Position numbers and translations under genes: made by a program
Shown: positions 41,196 through 50,372 of the stretch, one piece after another
Numbering within the stretch: position 1 is the first letter of the stretch
Layout of the letters: each line of letters starts with the position of its first letter
NCBI GenBank assembly: GCA_964638895.1
Contig: CAZWYY010000003.1
Span: forward strand, 1 to 64,000
DNA from: JAFGGG01 sp964638895
GTDB taxonomy: Bacteria > Spirochaetota > Spirochaetia > SZUA-6 > RPPD01
Reading direction: 5' to 3'
Length of the DNA: 64,000 nucleotides
Notes under the pieces: model-generated
What the model was told of the DNA's origin: nothing
What the model saw: the letters and a program-made list of their open reading frames with translations, nothing else
The model's database searches: none

Positions 41196-41819
41196 CTAAA
41201 TATGAAACAACCTTCCGTTTGATTTGTAACACTTTTCGGTAATATTTTTTACGATATAATCGGCGGTTATTTCTTCTTTTATATGTTTGACAAAAAAAGC
41301 ATGAAGATTAATCTCGCGGTCCTTATACGATTTCAACAGCGCGGTCAGTACGTGTTCAAAATACGTGTATAGTCCGCCGCCCAGCAGGGAAGAACTCTTA
41401 TGGTCCTGGGGAGAGCAGGTAATAACGGAAAGCATGCCCCTGTTTAAGCGGGTGAAGTAATCTAAAAAATCCTTTATAAAAAACAAGGGCCCTTTCAACC
41501 ACTGGTCTATAACCTGTTCAATTGCCGTCGGAGAAAGCTCTTCTAATGTCTGGCTTTGTGTGGGGAGTATATTCAAAAAAACCGCGCCGTCCAGTGTACT
41601 GCTGACGCTCTTACAGGTGATAAGAAGATTACGGGAAGATAGAGACGAGGCTTTTTTCCAATACAGTACAGCTAGGGGTTTCGCGGGTAGCCTGGGCAGC
41701 TTAAACCCGCTTTCTTTGCCGGACTGGACCGCTATGATCTCATTGCCCTGTTCCAGAAAACGCACAAGCAGTTCCAATCCAAATGGAGTATGAGTATCCG
41801 TGATTATCAGTCGCTTCAT
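41196..41819 (-). CDS. SDR-like (Rossmann) protein with degenerate nucleotide motif
   Basis: 207 residues. It begins K-R-L-I-I-T-D-T-H-T-P-F-G-L-E-L-L, a beta-alpha-beta start like short-chain dehydrogenases but with the TGxxxGxG loop replaced. Mid-protein segments D-G-A-V-F-L-N-I-L-P and Q-W-L-K-G-P-L-F-F-I-K and G-M-L-S-V-I-T-C-S-P match SDR strands; a canonical YxxxK catalytic pair is not obvious. It may be a non-catalytic or divergent relative. The ATG at 41819 is preferred over an ATG at 41843 (8 residues longer) because it starts directly at the first strand. Confidence 0.55.
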   Translation of the reverse strand: MKRLIITDTHTPFGLELLVRFLEQGNEIIAVQSGKESGFKLPRLPAKPLAVLYWKKASSLSSRNLLITCKSVSSTLDGAVFLNILPTQSQTLEELSPTAIEQVIDQWLKGPLFFIKDFLDYFTRLNRGMLSVITCSPQDHKSSSLLGGGLYTYFEHVLTALLKSYKDREINLHAFFVKHIKEEITADYIVKNITEKCYKSNGRLFHI

Positions 41820-41975
41820 TATGGCATTACATAATATATTCAAGTCGATTCGCAGTCAAGGCCGCTTTTTTTTAAAATAACCGGTTAAGAAAATGAACAA
41901 ATTTAAAATCACCGGTATTTATACATCCTTATTTTTTGGATACACTTAAAGGAAAAGCATGGAAAGGGTAAGGTT

Positions 41976-43616
41976 GTGCGTATTGTTATGGGACAGCTTA
42001 ACAGCGTGGTGACGGATTTTTCCGCAAACGCGCAAAAGATCGTGGACCTGGTCCATCAGGCGGCGAAGACCGGCGCCGAGCTTATTGTATTCCCTGAAAT
42101 GTGTGTGTGCGGGTATCCGCCCATGGATCTCCTGGATCTGGATAATTTTGTGGAGGAGTGCATGAAGGCAGTGCGGTTTATCCAGCACAAGGTGCCGAAG
42201 GATATCGGGGTGGTGTTGGGATATATCGATCAAAACCCCTCCTTTACCGGGAAGAGGCTGGTGAATATCGTGTCCCTGATGTACAACAACCGGATTATAT
42301 TCTCACAGATAAAAACCCTGCTGCCCACCTATGACGTCTTTGACGAGGCGCGCTATTTCGAACCGGCGGCGGAGCGTCGGGTAACCGAGTTTAAAGGCAA
42401 AAGGATCGGCATTGCCGTTTGTGAAGACGTGTGGTGGGAACAGGAAAAAGACTCGGGGGAAAAGTACGCCGTAGACCCTGTAAAAGAACTGCTGGACAGC
42501 GGCGCCGAACTGCTCCTTGTGACTTCGGCCAGCCCCTTTTACGCGGGAAAGCTGAAGGTGCGTTATTCATTAATTGCGGAGATCAGTAAAAAGGCCAATA
42601 TTCCCGTGGTATATGTGAACCTGGTCGGGGCGAATGACAGCCTGATTTTCGACGGCCGCTCCATGTATGTTTCTCCGGGCGGCGCATTGAGCCACCTGGC
42701 AAAGGGCTTTGACGAGGATTTCCCCTGTATTGACACGGAAGCGCCGGGGACCCCCTTAATCCTGCCCGAGGACAAGTACCGGGATATCGAACGGGCCTTG
42801 GTCCTGGGCATACGTGATTACCTGAAGAAATGCGGGTTTTCCAGGGTGCATCTCGGTTTGTCCGGTGGAATCGATTCCGCCCTGGTAGCGGTTCTGGCCG
42901 TGTCCGCCGTGGGTAAGGAGAAGGTCACGGCCTTTGCCCTGCCCTCACGCTATTCCTCCCCGTCAAGCCTGGCCGATGCCCGTACGCTCTGTGAAAATCT
43001 GGGTATCAGGCTGGAGGTTGTTTCAATTGAAGATATATTCCCCGCGTATCTTTCCACTTTGGGGCCCCTGTTCGGGAACAGAAAACCGGATATTACCGAG
43101 GAAAATCTCCAGGCCAGAATCAGAAGCACCCTTCTTATGGCCTACGCAAACAAGTTCGGTTCAATCCTCTTGACCACGGGGAATAAATCCGAGCTGGCCA
43201 CCGGCTACTGTACGCTCTATGGAGACATGAGTGGGGCCTTGGCAGTCATCGGCGACCTGTTCAAGACCGAGGTGTACGAACTGGCGCGCGCCATTAATAC
43301 GCGCGGGGAGCTTATTCCGCAGACCATTCTTACCAAGGCGCCGTCCGCCGAACTGCGCCACGATCAGACCGATCAGGATTCGCTTCCCGCATACGGGCCG
43401 CTTGATAAAATGCTTCATGCCTACATCCTGCAGAATAAGACCAAACAGCAGATGCTTGAGATGGGGTTTGACAGGACGCTTTTGGAGCAGGTGCTTACCA
43501 TGGTGGCCAGGGCGGAATATAAGAGGAGGCAGGCGCCGCCGGTCTTAAAGATTTCGCCGCGCGCCTTCGGTACCGGCCGGCGTATGCCGATTGCCAGGAG
43601 TATCTTTGAGGCCTGA
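41976..43616 (+). CDS. nadE: Glutamine-dependent NAD(+) synthetase
   Basis: 546 residues in two domains. The N-terminal nitrilase-like glutaminase (1-~260) has Glu in F-P-E-M, Lys in I-K-T-L-L and Cys in V-C-E-D-V; the C-terminal NAD synthetase (~290-546) has the PP-loop L-S-G-G-I-D-S-A-L. It amidates nicotinic acid adenine dinucleotide, the last step to NAD. Start is GTG with AAGG upstream; the true initiator may be debated. It ends inside the convergent 466-residue gene, overlapping it by 72 bases. An element-arm-like sequence lies upstream at 41894-41908. Confidence 0.96.
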   Translation: MRIVMGQLNSVVTDFSANAQKIVDLVHQAAKTGAELIVFPEMCVCGYPPMDLLDLDNFVEECMKAVRFIQHKVPKDIGVVLGYIDQNPSFTGKRLVNIVSLMYNNRIIFSQIKTLLPTYDVFDEARYFEPAAERRVTEFKGKRIGIAVCEDVWWEQEKDSGEKYAVDPVKELLDSGAELLLVTSASPFYAGKLKVRYSLIAEISKKANIPVVYVNLVGANDSLIFDGRSMYVSPGGALSHLAKGFDEDFPCIDTEAPGTPLILPEDKYRDIERALVLGIRDYLKKCGFSRVHLGLSGGIDSALVAVLAVSAVGKEKVTAFALPSRYSSPSSLADARTLCENLGIRLEVVSIEDIFPAYLSTLGPLFGNRKPDITEENLQARIRSTLLMAYANKFGSILLTTGNKSELATGYCTLYGDMSGALAVIGDLFKTEVYELARAINTRGELIPQTILTKAPSAELRHDQTDQDSLPAYGPLDKMLHAYILQNKTKQQMLEMGFDRTLLEQVLTMVARAEYKRRQAPPVLKISPRAFGTGRRMPIARSIFEA

Positions 43617-44945
43617 GGCCAGTTTTTTATATTTATCAAATTCCATCAGATTGTATTTGTTGACGATAACAATCCTGTTCAGGTTTAAAAGCAGGCTGGA
43701 AAAATCATACTGGCGCTTTTCCGGAATTTTCTTCAGGATCTTCCGATTATGCTCTTTACCCAGCCATTCGCGAAAGCCCGCGCTCTGTTCATAGATATCA
43801 TTCTGCTCGAAGAAACAGGTATCGATGATCTTTTCAATATCCTTTATAGACTGGGCACCCAGGCCTTTAAGGGAAGAGAAGTAATTCATCTGTTCCCTGG
43901 ATTTCAATAAAAACTGGTGAAAACCGCCTATGCGTTTCATGAGCAGCAGTAGGGAGGCCTGTTTCATCTCAATTCTGCCTTCCGGATTTGAGTAACGAAA
44001 GCTCATATCCTTGGGGGATGCGACCGGGGGTATGCCCGTAAAAATGCCTAAAATAAGATTTAAAAGCCTTGTAAGAAACGAGGGCATGTGGGTCAGGTTA
44101 TAGAACTCCTGGAAGAAGTACTCAAGCCTTGAGATGTTTTCCGCCTGGGAAATATAGCGATAAGCGATCTCCCGCAGGCGGTAGGCCTTGGAAACGGTTT
44201 TTTCCGTTTCCGCGGTTTCATATTTGGATTTGATTTCTATATTAAGCAGTTCTTCGCTTTTTCCCAGATCGGCGATCAGCAAGAGGTTAAGCTCCGGGTT
44301 GTTTCTTATATTCAGCTCGGCGCACTTTTTCTCGATGGCCCTGTCAAAAGAATCGCTTTTAGTCTTATAATTCTCATAGTTTCCGACCAGGCTTTTTACA
44401 GAGTCGAAAAGATAGATAAAATACTCATCGCTTTTTATCATCTCCAGTCTTTGAAAGAAGGGATTGATGTTGTTGATGATCCGGTTTTCAATACTGGTTT
44501 TAATTGAAATGGCCAGCTCAAGCTGTTTCTTTTTAAATGGGGCCAGGTTCTGATGTGAATACTGATTATGCAAAAAAATAAGAAGCAGGTTATGAATCTT
44601 CTGAATGCATTTAATATCGTATACCTCTATCTGGGAGGGCCTGGCAAGATACGCATTTTGAATGGCGTGGATATTATTAATCAGCGTTATCAGCAGGTCT
44701 GAATTAAACTCAGGATCGTCCCTGAGGGTATCGGCATCGGCCTCCCGGACCTTAAGCACCGTGTTGTCTTTATTGATTGCGGTCTTCCACAGGTTGTTGG
44801 AGGTAAATGAATACGGGAAAATGTTTTCCCGGAGTGATTGCAGACCGGTAATGATCTCATAATAATAGGTGCTGATATAGGAAATGGCCTGGAACAGTTT
44901 TTCTTTTTCTTTGTCTAAAAGATCAAACAACTGCTTGTGAATCAT
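43545..44945 (-). CDS. Large helical protein of unknown function
   Basis: 466 residues, strongly alpha-helical and rich in Lys, Leu, Ile and Asn, with long amphipathic stretches (e.g. around 40-70, 130-180, 250-290). No signal peptide or catalytic motif is visible; one possible weakly hydrophobic segment lies at ~295-315 (T-R-L-L-N-L-I-L-G-I-F-T-G). It may be a cytoplasmic structural or scaffold protein. The C-terminal ~23 residues are encoded antisense to the end of nadE (72-base overlap). It is upstream of nothing else on its strand. I do not recognise the family. Confidence 0.7.
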   Translation of the reverse strand: MIHKQLFDLLDKEKEKLFQAISYISTYYYEIITGLQSLRENIFPYSFTSNNLWKTAINKDNTVLKVREADADTLRDDPEFNSDLLITLINNIHAIQNAYLARPSQIEVYDIKCIQKIHNLLLIFLHNQYSHQNLAPFKKKQLELAISIKTSIENRIINNINPFFQRLEMIKSDEYFIYLFDSVKSLVGNYENYKTKSDSFDRAIEKKCAELNIRNNPELNLLLIADLGKSEELLNIEIKSKYETAETEKTVSKAYRLREIAYRYISQAENISRLEYFFQEFYNLTHMPSFLTRLLNLILGIFTGIPPVASPKDMSFRYSNPEGRIEMKQASLLLLMKRIGGFHQFLLKSREQMNYFSSLKGLGAQSIKDIEKIIDTCFFEQNDIYEQSAGFREWLGKEHNRKILKKIPEKRQYDFSSLLLNLNRIVIVNKYNLMEFDKYKKLASGLKDTPGNRHTPAGTEGARRNL

Positions 44946-45067
44946 AAGGATAATGTATCATAATCAATACTTATAAACATAGCAAGTAGTAACGCGGATA
45001 TGATCCGGATATGTGATTCGGGGGGGTGTGCCCGGTTCCGGGCAGTGGAGGAAAAACCTGAGAAATC

Positions 45068-45096
45068 TTGAATTATTAGGTTAATGGGACTATAAT
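45068..45096 (+). promoter_or_regulatory. Promoter of the exported protein at 45109
   Basis: TTGAAT (45068-45073), 17 bases, TATAAT (45091-45096). The ATG at 45109 is 12 bases past the -10 box and no Shine-Dalgarno precedes it. Confidence 0.75.
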
Positions 45097-45108
45097 TAAA
45101 CTTAATCT

Positions 45109-45555
45109 ATGGCAAAATTCCGCGGTTTGGGCATTGTAACCATATTTTTCCTTCTGCACCCATTGATCTTCGCCGCCGTGACAGGCTCCGGGGGGCGGGT
45201 TTTGTTCCGCCAGGATTTCCGGGATCTAAGCGTTCCCTGCCAGAATGAAACAAGCAGCATAGATTATAAACAGTTTTATACTGATCCTGAAATATCGGGA
45301 GAGATTGTCTATGTGATTTTCAGGGCCAAGATGGAGAAGGAAGGCGACGATGCCTGGGCCCTGGCGCTTTTCCACGGATTTAAATATGCCTATACGTCCT
45401 CTTCCAAAGGTGAAAAACTGGCTGTGGGCATACTCTTCACCAATGAAACCGGAAAGATCTATTACATTGAACGCAGTGTGTATACCGATTTCCTCAATGG
45501 TAAGATCGGCAATGACGAGTTTGTGCGTCGTATCCAGATCGAGGACGTTGAGTAG
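45109..45555 (+). CDS. Exported protein of unknown function
   Basis: 148 residues. An N-terminal hydrophobic segment (~8-24, ending I-F-A-A) is a likely signal peptide. The mature part is mixed alpha/beta with aromatic strands (K-I-Y-Y-I-E-R-S-V-Y-T-D-F) and one cysteine. No family is recognised. It has its own strong promoter and its mRNA would start ~6 bases before the ATG. It is convergent with the OmpA-like gene, the two stops being three bases apart. Confidence 0.65.
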   Translation: MAKFRGLGIVTIFFLLHPLIFAAVTGSGGRVLFRQDFRDLSVPCQNETSSIDYKQFYTDPEISGEIVYVIFRAKMEKEGDDAWALALFHGFKYAYTSSSKGEKLAVGILFTNETGKIYYIERSVYTDFLNGKIGNDEFVRRIQIEDVE

Positions 45556-45558
45556 CCG

Positions 45559-46767
45559 TTAATTCTCCAGAATTGTGATTTCCACCCGCCTGTTTTTTAT
45601 TCTTCCCGCTTCAGTGCTGTTGTCCGCTATGGGCTCGGTGGCGCCCTTGCCCACAATGATCATTTTATTGGCCTTAACGGCGCCCAGGGAAAGCAGGTAA
45701 TCGCCCACCGCCTTTGCCCTGTTCCGGGAGAGAATCATACCCAGCTCGTCCGAGCCGATTTTGGCCGCGTGTCCCTCGATCTCGATGTCCCGCTCCGGGT
45801 ATTTCTTTAAGATTTCAGCGATGGTCTGCAGCTTCCGCTTTTCGGAAGGCAGAAGCTCATACGAGTCCGGCTGAAACTGAATGTTCTCCAGGGTGATCTT
45901 GACGCCCTTCTCCCCCTGCTCCACGGTCACGCCCTCAAGCTCGTTTTTCTCGATTTCCTTGGAAATCTCTTCCGCGGCCTTTTTGCGGTCCAAAGCCGGA
46001 GATAAAAAGGACTTACCCTTGGAACTGCCTACAAACTCATAATAGTCACCTGAATTTAATAAATACACAACGTAAAACGAATCCGTATAGGAGTACACAT
46101 TGCCTCTCTCGTTATCCCAGTTATAAACCTGGCTTACCTTGCCGGCGATTTTAACGGGAAAAGGAATGTCCGGATCAGCCGACTTTATGCCTTTTACCGC
46201 TTGTTCATATTCATACTCGACCTTAAACTGGGATATCTTTTTACCGTCTATTTCCGTATCTCCCAGGTAGGTATAATGAACCGTAAGTGGAATTATATAT
46301 GGGTCGGTAACCCCATACGGTCTCCTTAAATCATGCAGTTCCTGGGCCGGGGCGGTCCAGGTAAAGCCGGGACTGATTTTCTGATCCGGGAAAATCGGTA
46401 TGTTCTGCACGATCGGCCTGAAATAATGTTTGCTGATGGTGCAGTACCCCTGTTTGTCGCGCCAGAACACAGAGCCCAGCTCTTCGGTAAGATTGTAACT
46501 TCCCGCTTCACCAAACGCCCTTTCGGAGGTCTGGAAAAGCGCATTAATATAACCGGCCCCGTTTTTCACCTCCAGTATTTCCACGGCAACCTTGTTCAGG
46601 GCCTCAAAGCTGTGGCTGTATTTTCCGTTTATATAGACCTTTTCCGTAACCTCCGCAATAAGCCTGTACTTTTCGCCTTTTGTATACATGAATTTGAAGG
46701 TTTGTGCGTGTACGACCTGCAAAAAACCCAATACACTCAGCAGTAAAATAAGAATTTTCTTTTTCAT
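45559..46767 (-). CDS. OmpA-family outer-membrane protein
   Basis: 402 residues. Signal peptide (~5-20), a ~260-residue N-terminal domain of beta strands (F-K-F-M-Y-T-K-G-E-K-Y and V-E-Y-E-Y-E-Q), a coiled Lys/Glu-rich linker (K-K-A-A-E-E-I-S-K-E-I-E-K) and a C-terminal OmpA/MotB peptidoglycan-binding domain (~295-402): F-Q-P-D-S-Y-E-L-L, I-E-I-E-G-H-A, N-R-A-K-A-V and G-K-G-A-T-E-P ... N-R-R-V-E-I. It would anchor the outer membrane to peptidoglycan. It lacks a classical 8-strand barrel in the N-terminal part, so the barrel nature is uncertain. Confidence 0.85.
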   Translation of the reverse strand: MKKKILILLLSVLGFLQVVHAQTFKFMYTKGEKYRLIAEVTEKVYINGKYSHSFEALNKVAVEILEVKNGAGYINALFQTSERAFGEAGSYNLTEELGSVFWRDKQGYCTISKHYFRPIVQNIPIFPDQKISPGFTWTAPAQELHDLRRPYGVTDPYIIPLTVHYTYLGDTEIDGKKISQFKVEYEYEQAVKGIKSADPDIPFPVKIAGKVSQVYNWDNERGNVYSYTDSFYVVYLLNSGDYYEFVGSSKGKSFLSPALDRKKAAEEISKEIEKNELEGVTVEQGEKGVKITLENIQFQPDSYELLPSEKRKLQTIAEILKKYPERDIEIEGHAAKIGSDELGMILSRNRAKAVGDYLLSLGAVKANKMIIVGKGATEPIADNSTEAGRIKNRRVEITILEN

Positions 46768-46984
46768 GGAATACTCCTGCTCTCATTTTCGGTATGTACC
46801 CATACGGTTCTTGACATAATCAATCTCTCTGTTATATGTTGTGTATAAAATATACTGCTTTTCGGTAGTAATTTCTAATACGTACAGCGGCATAACAAGC
46901 CTTTTTTATCAGAAATACCAGGTACCCGACGGTATATAATTCTTTACCGGAACGGCTATTTTTATTATAATGAAGTGACAGGGA

Positions 46985-48562
46985 ATGACGGGGACACACA
47001 AAAGATCACGCCCTTTGCAGGGAGAAGCCAATAAACTGATTCTCGACTACGGCTACCGGCAGCCCACGCAACTGCAGGTCAGGCTTATTCCGCTTGTTTT
47101 GGGCGGAAAGGACCTGTATGCGGAAGTAGGGGATCAACACGGCAAGAGTCTTACCATCGCCGTCTCCCTGATCCTTCGCCTGAAAAAAGTCCATCGGGGA
47201 ATAAAAGCCTTGGTGATCACCGAATCCGGGGAGACCGCCACCAGGCTTGTCAGGTGCATCAAGCGTATTGCCCAGATACGCGCCTCAAGATTTGATGTCA
47301 TCATGATCGGTTTTTCCGATCTGATCAGGAAGGAGGGACGGCAGTTAGGCAATAATCCCGATATTGTGATCGGCACCTCTGCGCGTATTATTGATCACAT
47401 CCGGCGCGGGCACGTGGATTTTTCACAGGTTGAACTGGTATTCGCCGATGAGCCGCAAAGCCTGCGGCAGGAGTTTTTAAACGACGTCTTTTTTATTTTT
47501 TCCAAACTTCCCGCCCGTACACAGTCGGTATATTTTTCTCAGGCAAACGAGCAGCGCGACGCCAACCTCATTCGTCTTTTAAAACGGCCGGTAATTCTGC
47601 AGCACAGTGATTTTTCCGGCGGACCGCAACTTATCGAGCATAAATATATGATGGCGCAGAATAAAGCCGAAGCGCTTAAGGCGCTTATTGTTTCCGCGCA
47701 AATGGACGGCGTTTTGGTCATCTGTAAGGCGGCCGCTGAATGCCGTACATTGGAGAAAGAACTGAATACTTTACAATTAAAGGCCCTGTGTGTGGCCGGA
47801 AATATGCAGCAGGCAAGGCTGGGCAGGTTGCTGGACTCCTTCAATATCGGGAAGAAATCAGTATTGATTGCGGTTTTTTCCGATCTGCGAACCATTAAAA
47901 CCGACGGCATTTCCTCCGTTATCCTATATGATTTCCCGCAGACCGCGGAGGAATATATGGAACTGGGCAAACCCGCTGTTATCGGGACCAACTGCACGGA
48001 GATCATCAGCATAATCACCGAGGGTCAAAGGAATGAACTCTTAAACATAGAGGAGATATACAATATGAAATTTAAGGAACAGGAAATTCCCAAAGACAAT
48101 GAAATCATAAAGGGGTTTTTAGCTAATATAGTCAAAAAGATCAAGCAGGAAGAAAATGCGCTTGAGCTGGAGTATTATAAGAAGCTGGTAAAAAGGAACG
48201 TGTCTCTTTTTGACCGTTCCTATTTGATGGCCTATTTTGTCAGAAACGCGCTTAAAAAACTTCAGCCCAAGAAGGCCGATCAAACCACACTTTTTGTGAG
48301 TGTGGGGAAAAACAGGAATGTCTTCCGCCAAGATCTTGTTAAACTCTTTGCGGGTGCAGTGAAGGTACCCGAACATGAACTCGGTGAGATTAAGATCCTG
48401 GAGAACTACTCATTTATAGATCTGCCCGCTGAATACGCGCAAAAGGCAATAGCCGCCTTAAACAATTCCGAGTTTAAGGGAAGAAAGATAACGGTGAATT
48501 ATTCCCGCAAGAAAACGGAGAGAAAACCCGTTGGGTCTCGCAGGTCCAGGCAATACCGCTGA
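46985..48562 (+). CDS. DEAD-box RNA helicase-like protein with degenerate motifs and DbpA-type RNA-binding domain
   Basis: 525 residues. The Q motif (P27-T-x-x-Q31) is present, but Walker A reads V-G-D-Q-H-G-K-S (46-55) instead of AxTGxGKT, the DEAD box reads DEPQ, SAT reads SQA, and the motif VI region (M-E-L-G-K-P-A-V-I-G) lacks the arginines of HRxGRxGR. The last ~80 residues match the DbpA/CsdA RNA-recognition domain (L-F-V-S-V-G-K-N, ending I-T-V-N-Y-S-R-K-K). Unwinding and efficient ATP hydrolysis look lost, so it may be an RNA-binding scaffold in ribosome assembly. Its end overlaps trmB by 32 bases. Confidence 0.75.
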   Translation: MTGTHKRSRPLQGEANKLILDYGYRQPTQLQVRLIPLVLGGKDLYAEVGDQHGKSLTIAVSLILRLKKVHRGIKALVITESGETATRLVRCIKRIAQIRASRFDVIMIGFSDLIRKEGRQLGNNPDIVIGTSARIIDHIRRGHVDFSQVELVFADEPQSLRQEFLNDVFFIFSKLPARTQSVYFSQANEQRDANLIRLLKRPVILQHSDFSGGPQLIEHKYMMAQNKAEALKALIVSAQMDGVLVICKAAAECRTLEKELNTLQLKALCVAGNMQQARLGRLLDSFNIGKKSVLIAVFSDLRTIKTDGISSVILYDFPQTAEEYMELGKPAVIGTNCTEIISIITEGQRNELLNIEEIYNMKFKEQEIPKDNEIIKGFLANIVKKIKQEENALELEYYKKLVKRNVSLFDRSYLMAYFVRNALKKLQPKKADQTTLFVSVGKNRNVFRQDLVKLFAGAVKVPEHELGEIKILENYSFIDLPAEYAQKAIAALNNSEFKGRKITVNYSRKKTERKPVGSRRSRQYR

Positions 48563-49103
48563 TCTTTTGGAGTTTATTGCAGGGGCCCCCAGGCTTGAGG
48601 TGGAAATCGGCAGTGGTAACGGCCATTTTTTGGTAAACTACGCCCTGGAGCGGCGTGAGGCGCGTTTAATCGGCAGCGAACTTAAAAAAAAACGCTGCGT
48701 CAAGATTTTAAAAAAGATCAACAAAGCGGGGCTCCCATCGGTAATTGTGTACCACGGAAACGCCGAGCAATTATTGCAGATACTGCCGCCCGGCGCTGTG
48801 GACGCGTTTCATATTTACTTCCCCGACCCCTGGTCCAAAACCAAACACCGGAAACGCCGTTTTTTCAAGCGGCCGATGCTGGAAAAACTCTACCGGTGCC
48901 TTAAACCGGGCGGTGTTATTTATTTTGCCAGTGATGTATTCGATTATTTTCTCCAAGCCAAGATATTATGCGGCCTGCATCCGGGTTTGACCCTGCAAAG
49001 TGGTCCCCTGCCGGAACAGGCATGGTGTTCCATGTATACTAAAAAGACCAGGCTTTCGGGCAGGCGAATCAATAGCCTGGCAGTAGGTAAATCAGTATTC
49101 TGA
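48531..49103 (+). CDS. trmB: tRNA (guanine-N7)-methyltransferase
   Basis: 190 residues. The SAM motif V-E-I-G-S-G-N-G-H-F-L-V, I-G-S-E-L, the catalytic F-P-D-P-W-S-K-T-K-H-R-K-R-R segment and C-L-K-P-G-G are diagnostic of TrmB, which methylates G46 of tRNA. The N-terminus is short; the frame begins with TTG at 48531 inside the end of the helicase-like gene and there is no in-frame ATG upstream of the motif, so a non-ATG start is required. Its end overlaps the convergent membrane protein gene by 35 bases. Confidence 0.92.
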   Translation: MGLAGPGNTADLLEFIAGAPRLEVEIGSGNGHFLVNYALERREARLIGSELKKKRCVKILKKINKAGLPSVIVYHGNAEQLLQILPPGAVDAFHIYFPDPWSKTKHRKRRFFKRPMLEKLYRCLKPGGVIYFASDVFDYFLQAKILCGLHPGLTLQSGPLPEQAWCSMYTKKTRLSGRRINSLAVGKSVF

Positions 49104-50349
49104 ACAAACCCAAAAAGATCAGGGCCAGATTCAAAAGCAGTCCCACAAACATGAAGAATGCCGAAAGCAGACCCACCAGGATGGATTTTTTTTGGCATGC
49201 CCCCGCCAGTTTGTAAGGATTCCCGGGAATCGAAATTACCTCTCCCATTGGATCACCCGGCTTCTTCAGAGAGGTCGTCTCTCCGGGGCTGCCGAAAAAG
49301 TAGAAATCCGGTTCTTTTTCCACCTCGGTCTTTAAGGAGCAGTCACGAACTGGTATCGACGTCGGGGACAGGTGATCATGCGTGGCATTGTGTTTTGGTT
49401 TGCGCAGCATTATATATTTTTCTCCGTCGGGGAGAACTCCTGTGGATTTGGTTTTTTCGAGGGCGTTTATATCGCTGAGGTATCTTAGGGGAAGCTTTAA
49501 CAGGTCCCGTTCGGCCCTGAGATAGCGCGCGCGCTTCCAGAAGTGGCGGTACAAAAAATAAAGTCCCACACCAGGGGGAAGCAGGTAGACAAAGGGAAAC
49601 AAGCTGAGGGTGAGGGCGAGTAGTGTGGGGATTGAGAAAGCAAGTGAATAGGAATGAAAGGCGGGTAGTGAAAAATCTATAAGCCGTGAAAGTAAAAAAG
49701 CAATAAGCAGTAAGGACAGGGAGCCGCAGACCAGGGACACGGGCGTGAACTGGTTTAGATACTCATTTTTCTGGCGGGCGCTCCAAATGGAGCGTTCCAG
49801 AAGCAGCTCTTTGTTTCCGTCGAAGATAACAACCAGCAAAGGCTCATTGGGCTGGTTTTTAAAATGAAACCTGCCGTCTTCCGCAAACAACGAGCCGCTG
49901 ATGAAGACCTGGATACCGGAAGGAAGGGAGAAGATCTTTTCCCAGGGGATACAGGCGGGCTGTTCATCGGGGAAGTTTACCTCGGCCTGATCTTTTTCCG
50001 CGGTCGGAAGTCCATGAGGATAGGATGACAGAAGGTAAATTGATGTTTTTTTTAAATCAGCGGCAACCGAAAAATCTTTGCCTGAAATCCACACCCTATC
50101 ATCACCCTGGATCGCCTCCAAGGTACCAAACAGGCGAAACCTGCCCACAAATTTGCTTTTTTGCGTATGTATGGTGGTGTTGTCGGCCAGAGGTAGTAAG
50201 GAGGCGGAAATAAGGCGCTCGCGGAAACCGAACCACTGTGCCCGAATCATAAAGGCGCCCAGACCGGGGATGATACCATAGAAGACAAACGCAATCAGAA
50301 ATATAAAGAAAATATAAATAATCATATATAGAATATTGAAAAAATACAA
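49069..50349 (-). CDS. Membrane protein of unknown function
   Basis: 426 residues. An N-terminal helix (~8-28), a soluble stretch (~30-190) with beta segments (W-I-S-G-K-D-F-S-V), two or three hydrophobic segments (~200-270) and two C-terminal helices (~380-426, F-F-M-F-V-G-L-L-L-N-L-A-L-I-F-L-G). The organisation resembles proteins with a GIDE-like or other soluble domain between membrane anchors, and the GIDE-domain protein elsewhere in the window has similar lay-out, but I cannot show homology. No catalytic motif. Not clearly in an operon with its neighbours. Confidence 0.6.
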   Translation of the reverse strand: MYFFNILYMIIYIFFIFLIAFVFYGIIPGLGAFMIRAQWFGFRERLISASLLPLADNTTIHTQKSKFVGRFRLFGTLEAIQGDDRVWISGKDFSVAADLKKTSIYLLSSYPHGLPTAEKDQAEVNFPDEQPACIPWEKIFSLPSGIQVFISGSLFAEDGRFHFKNQPNEPLLVVIFDGNKELLLERSIWSARQKNEYLNQFTPVSLVCGSLSLLLIAFLLSRLIDFSLPAFHSYSLAFSIPTLLALTLSLFPFVYLLPPGVGLYFLYRHFWKRARYLRAERDLLKLPLRYLSDINALEKTKSTGVLPDGEKYIMLRKPKHNATHDHLSPTSIPVRDCSLKTEVEKEPDFYFFGSPGETTSLKKPGDPMGEVISIPGNPYKLAGACQKKSILVGLLSAFFMFVGLLLNLALIFLGLFRILIYLLPGY

Positions 50350-50372
50350 TAAATCCTTTAGTGTAGTATATC

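Noticed and set aside
46811..46832. TTGACA-16-TATATG as a promoter of the helicase-like gene
   Set aside because: It lies ~150 bases upstream of the start with no supporting features; possible but not strong enough to list.
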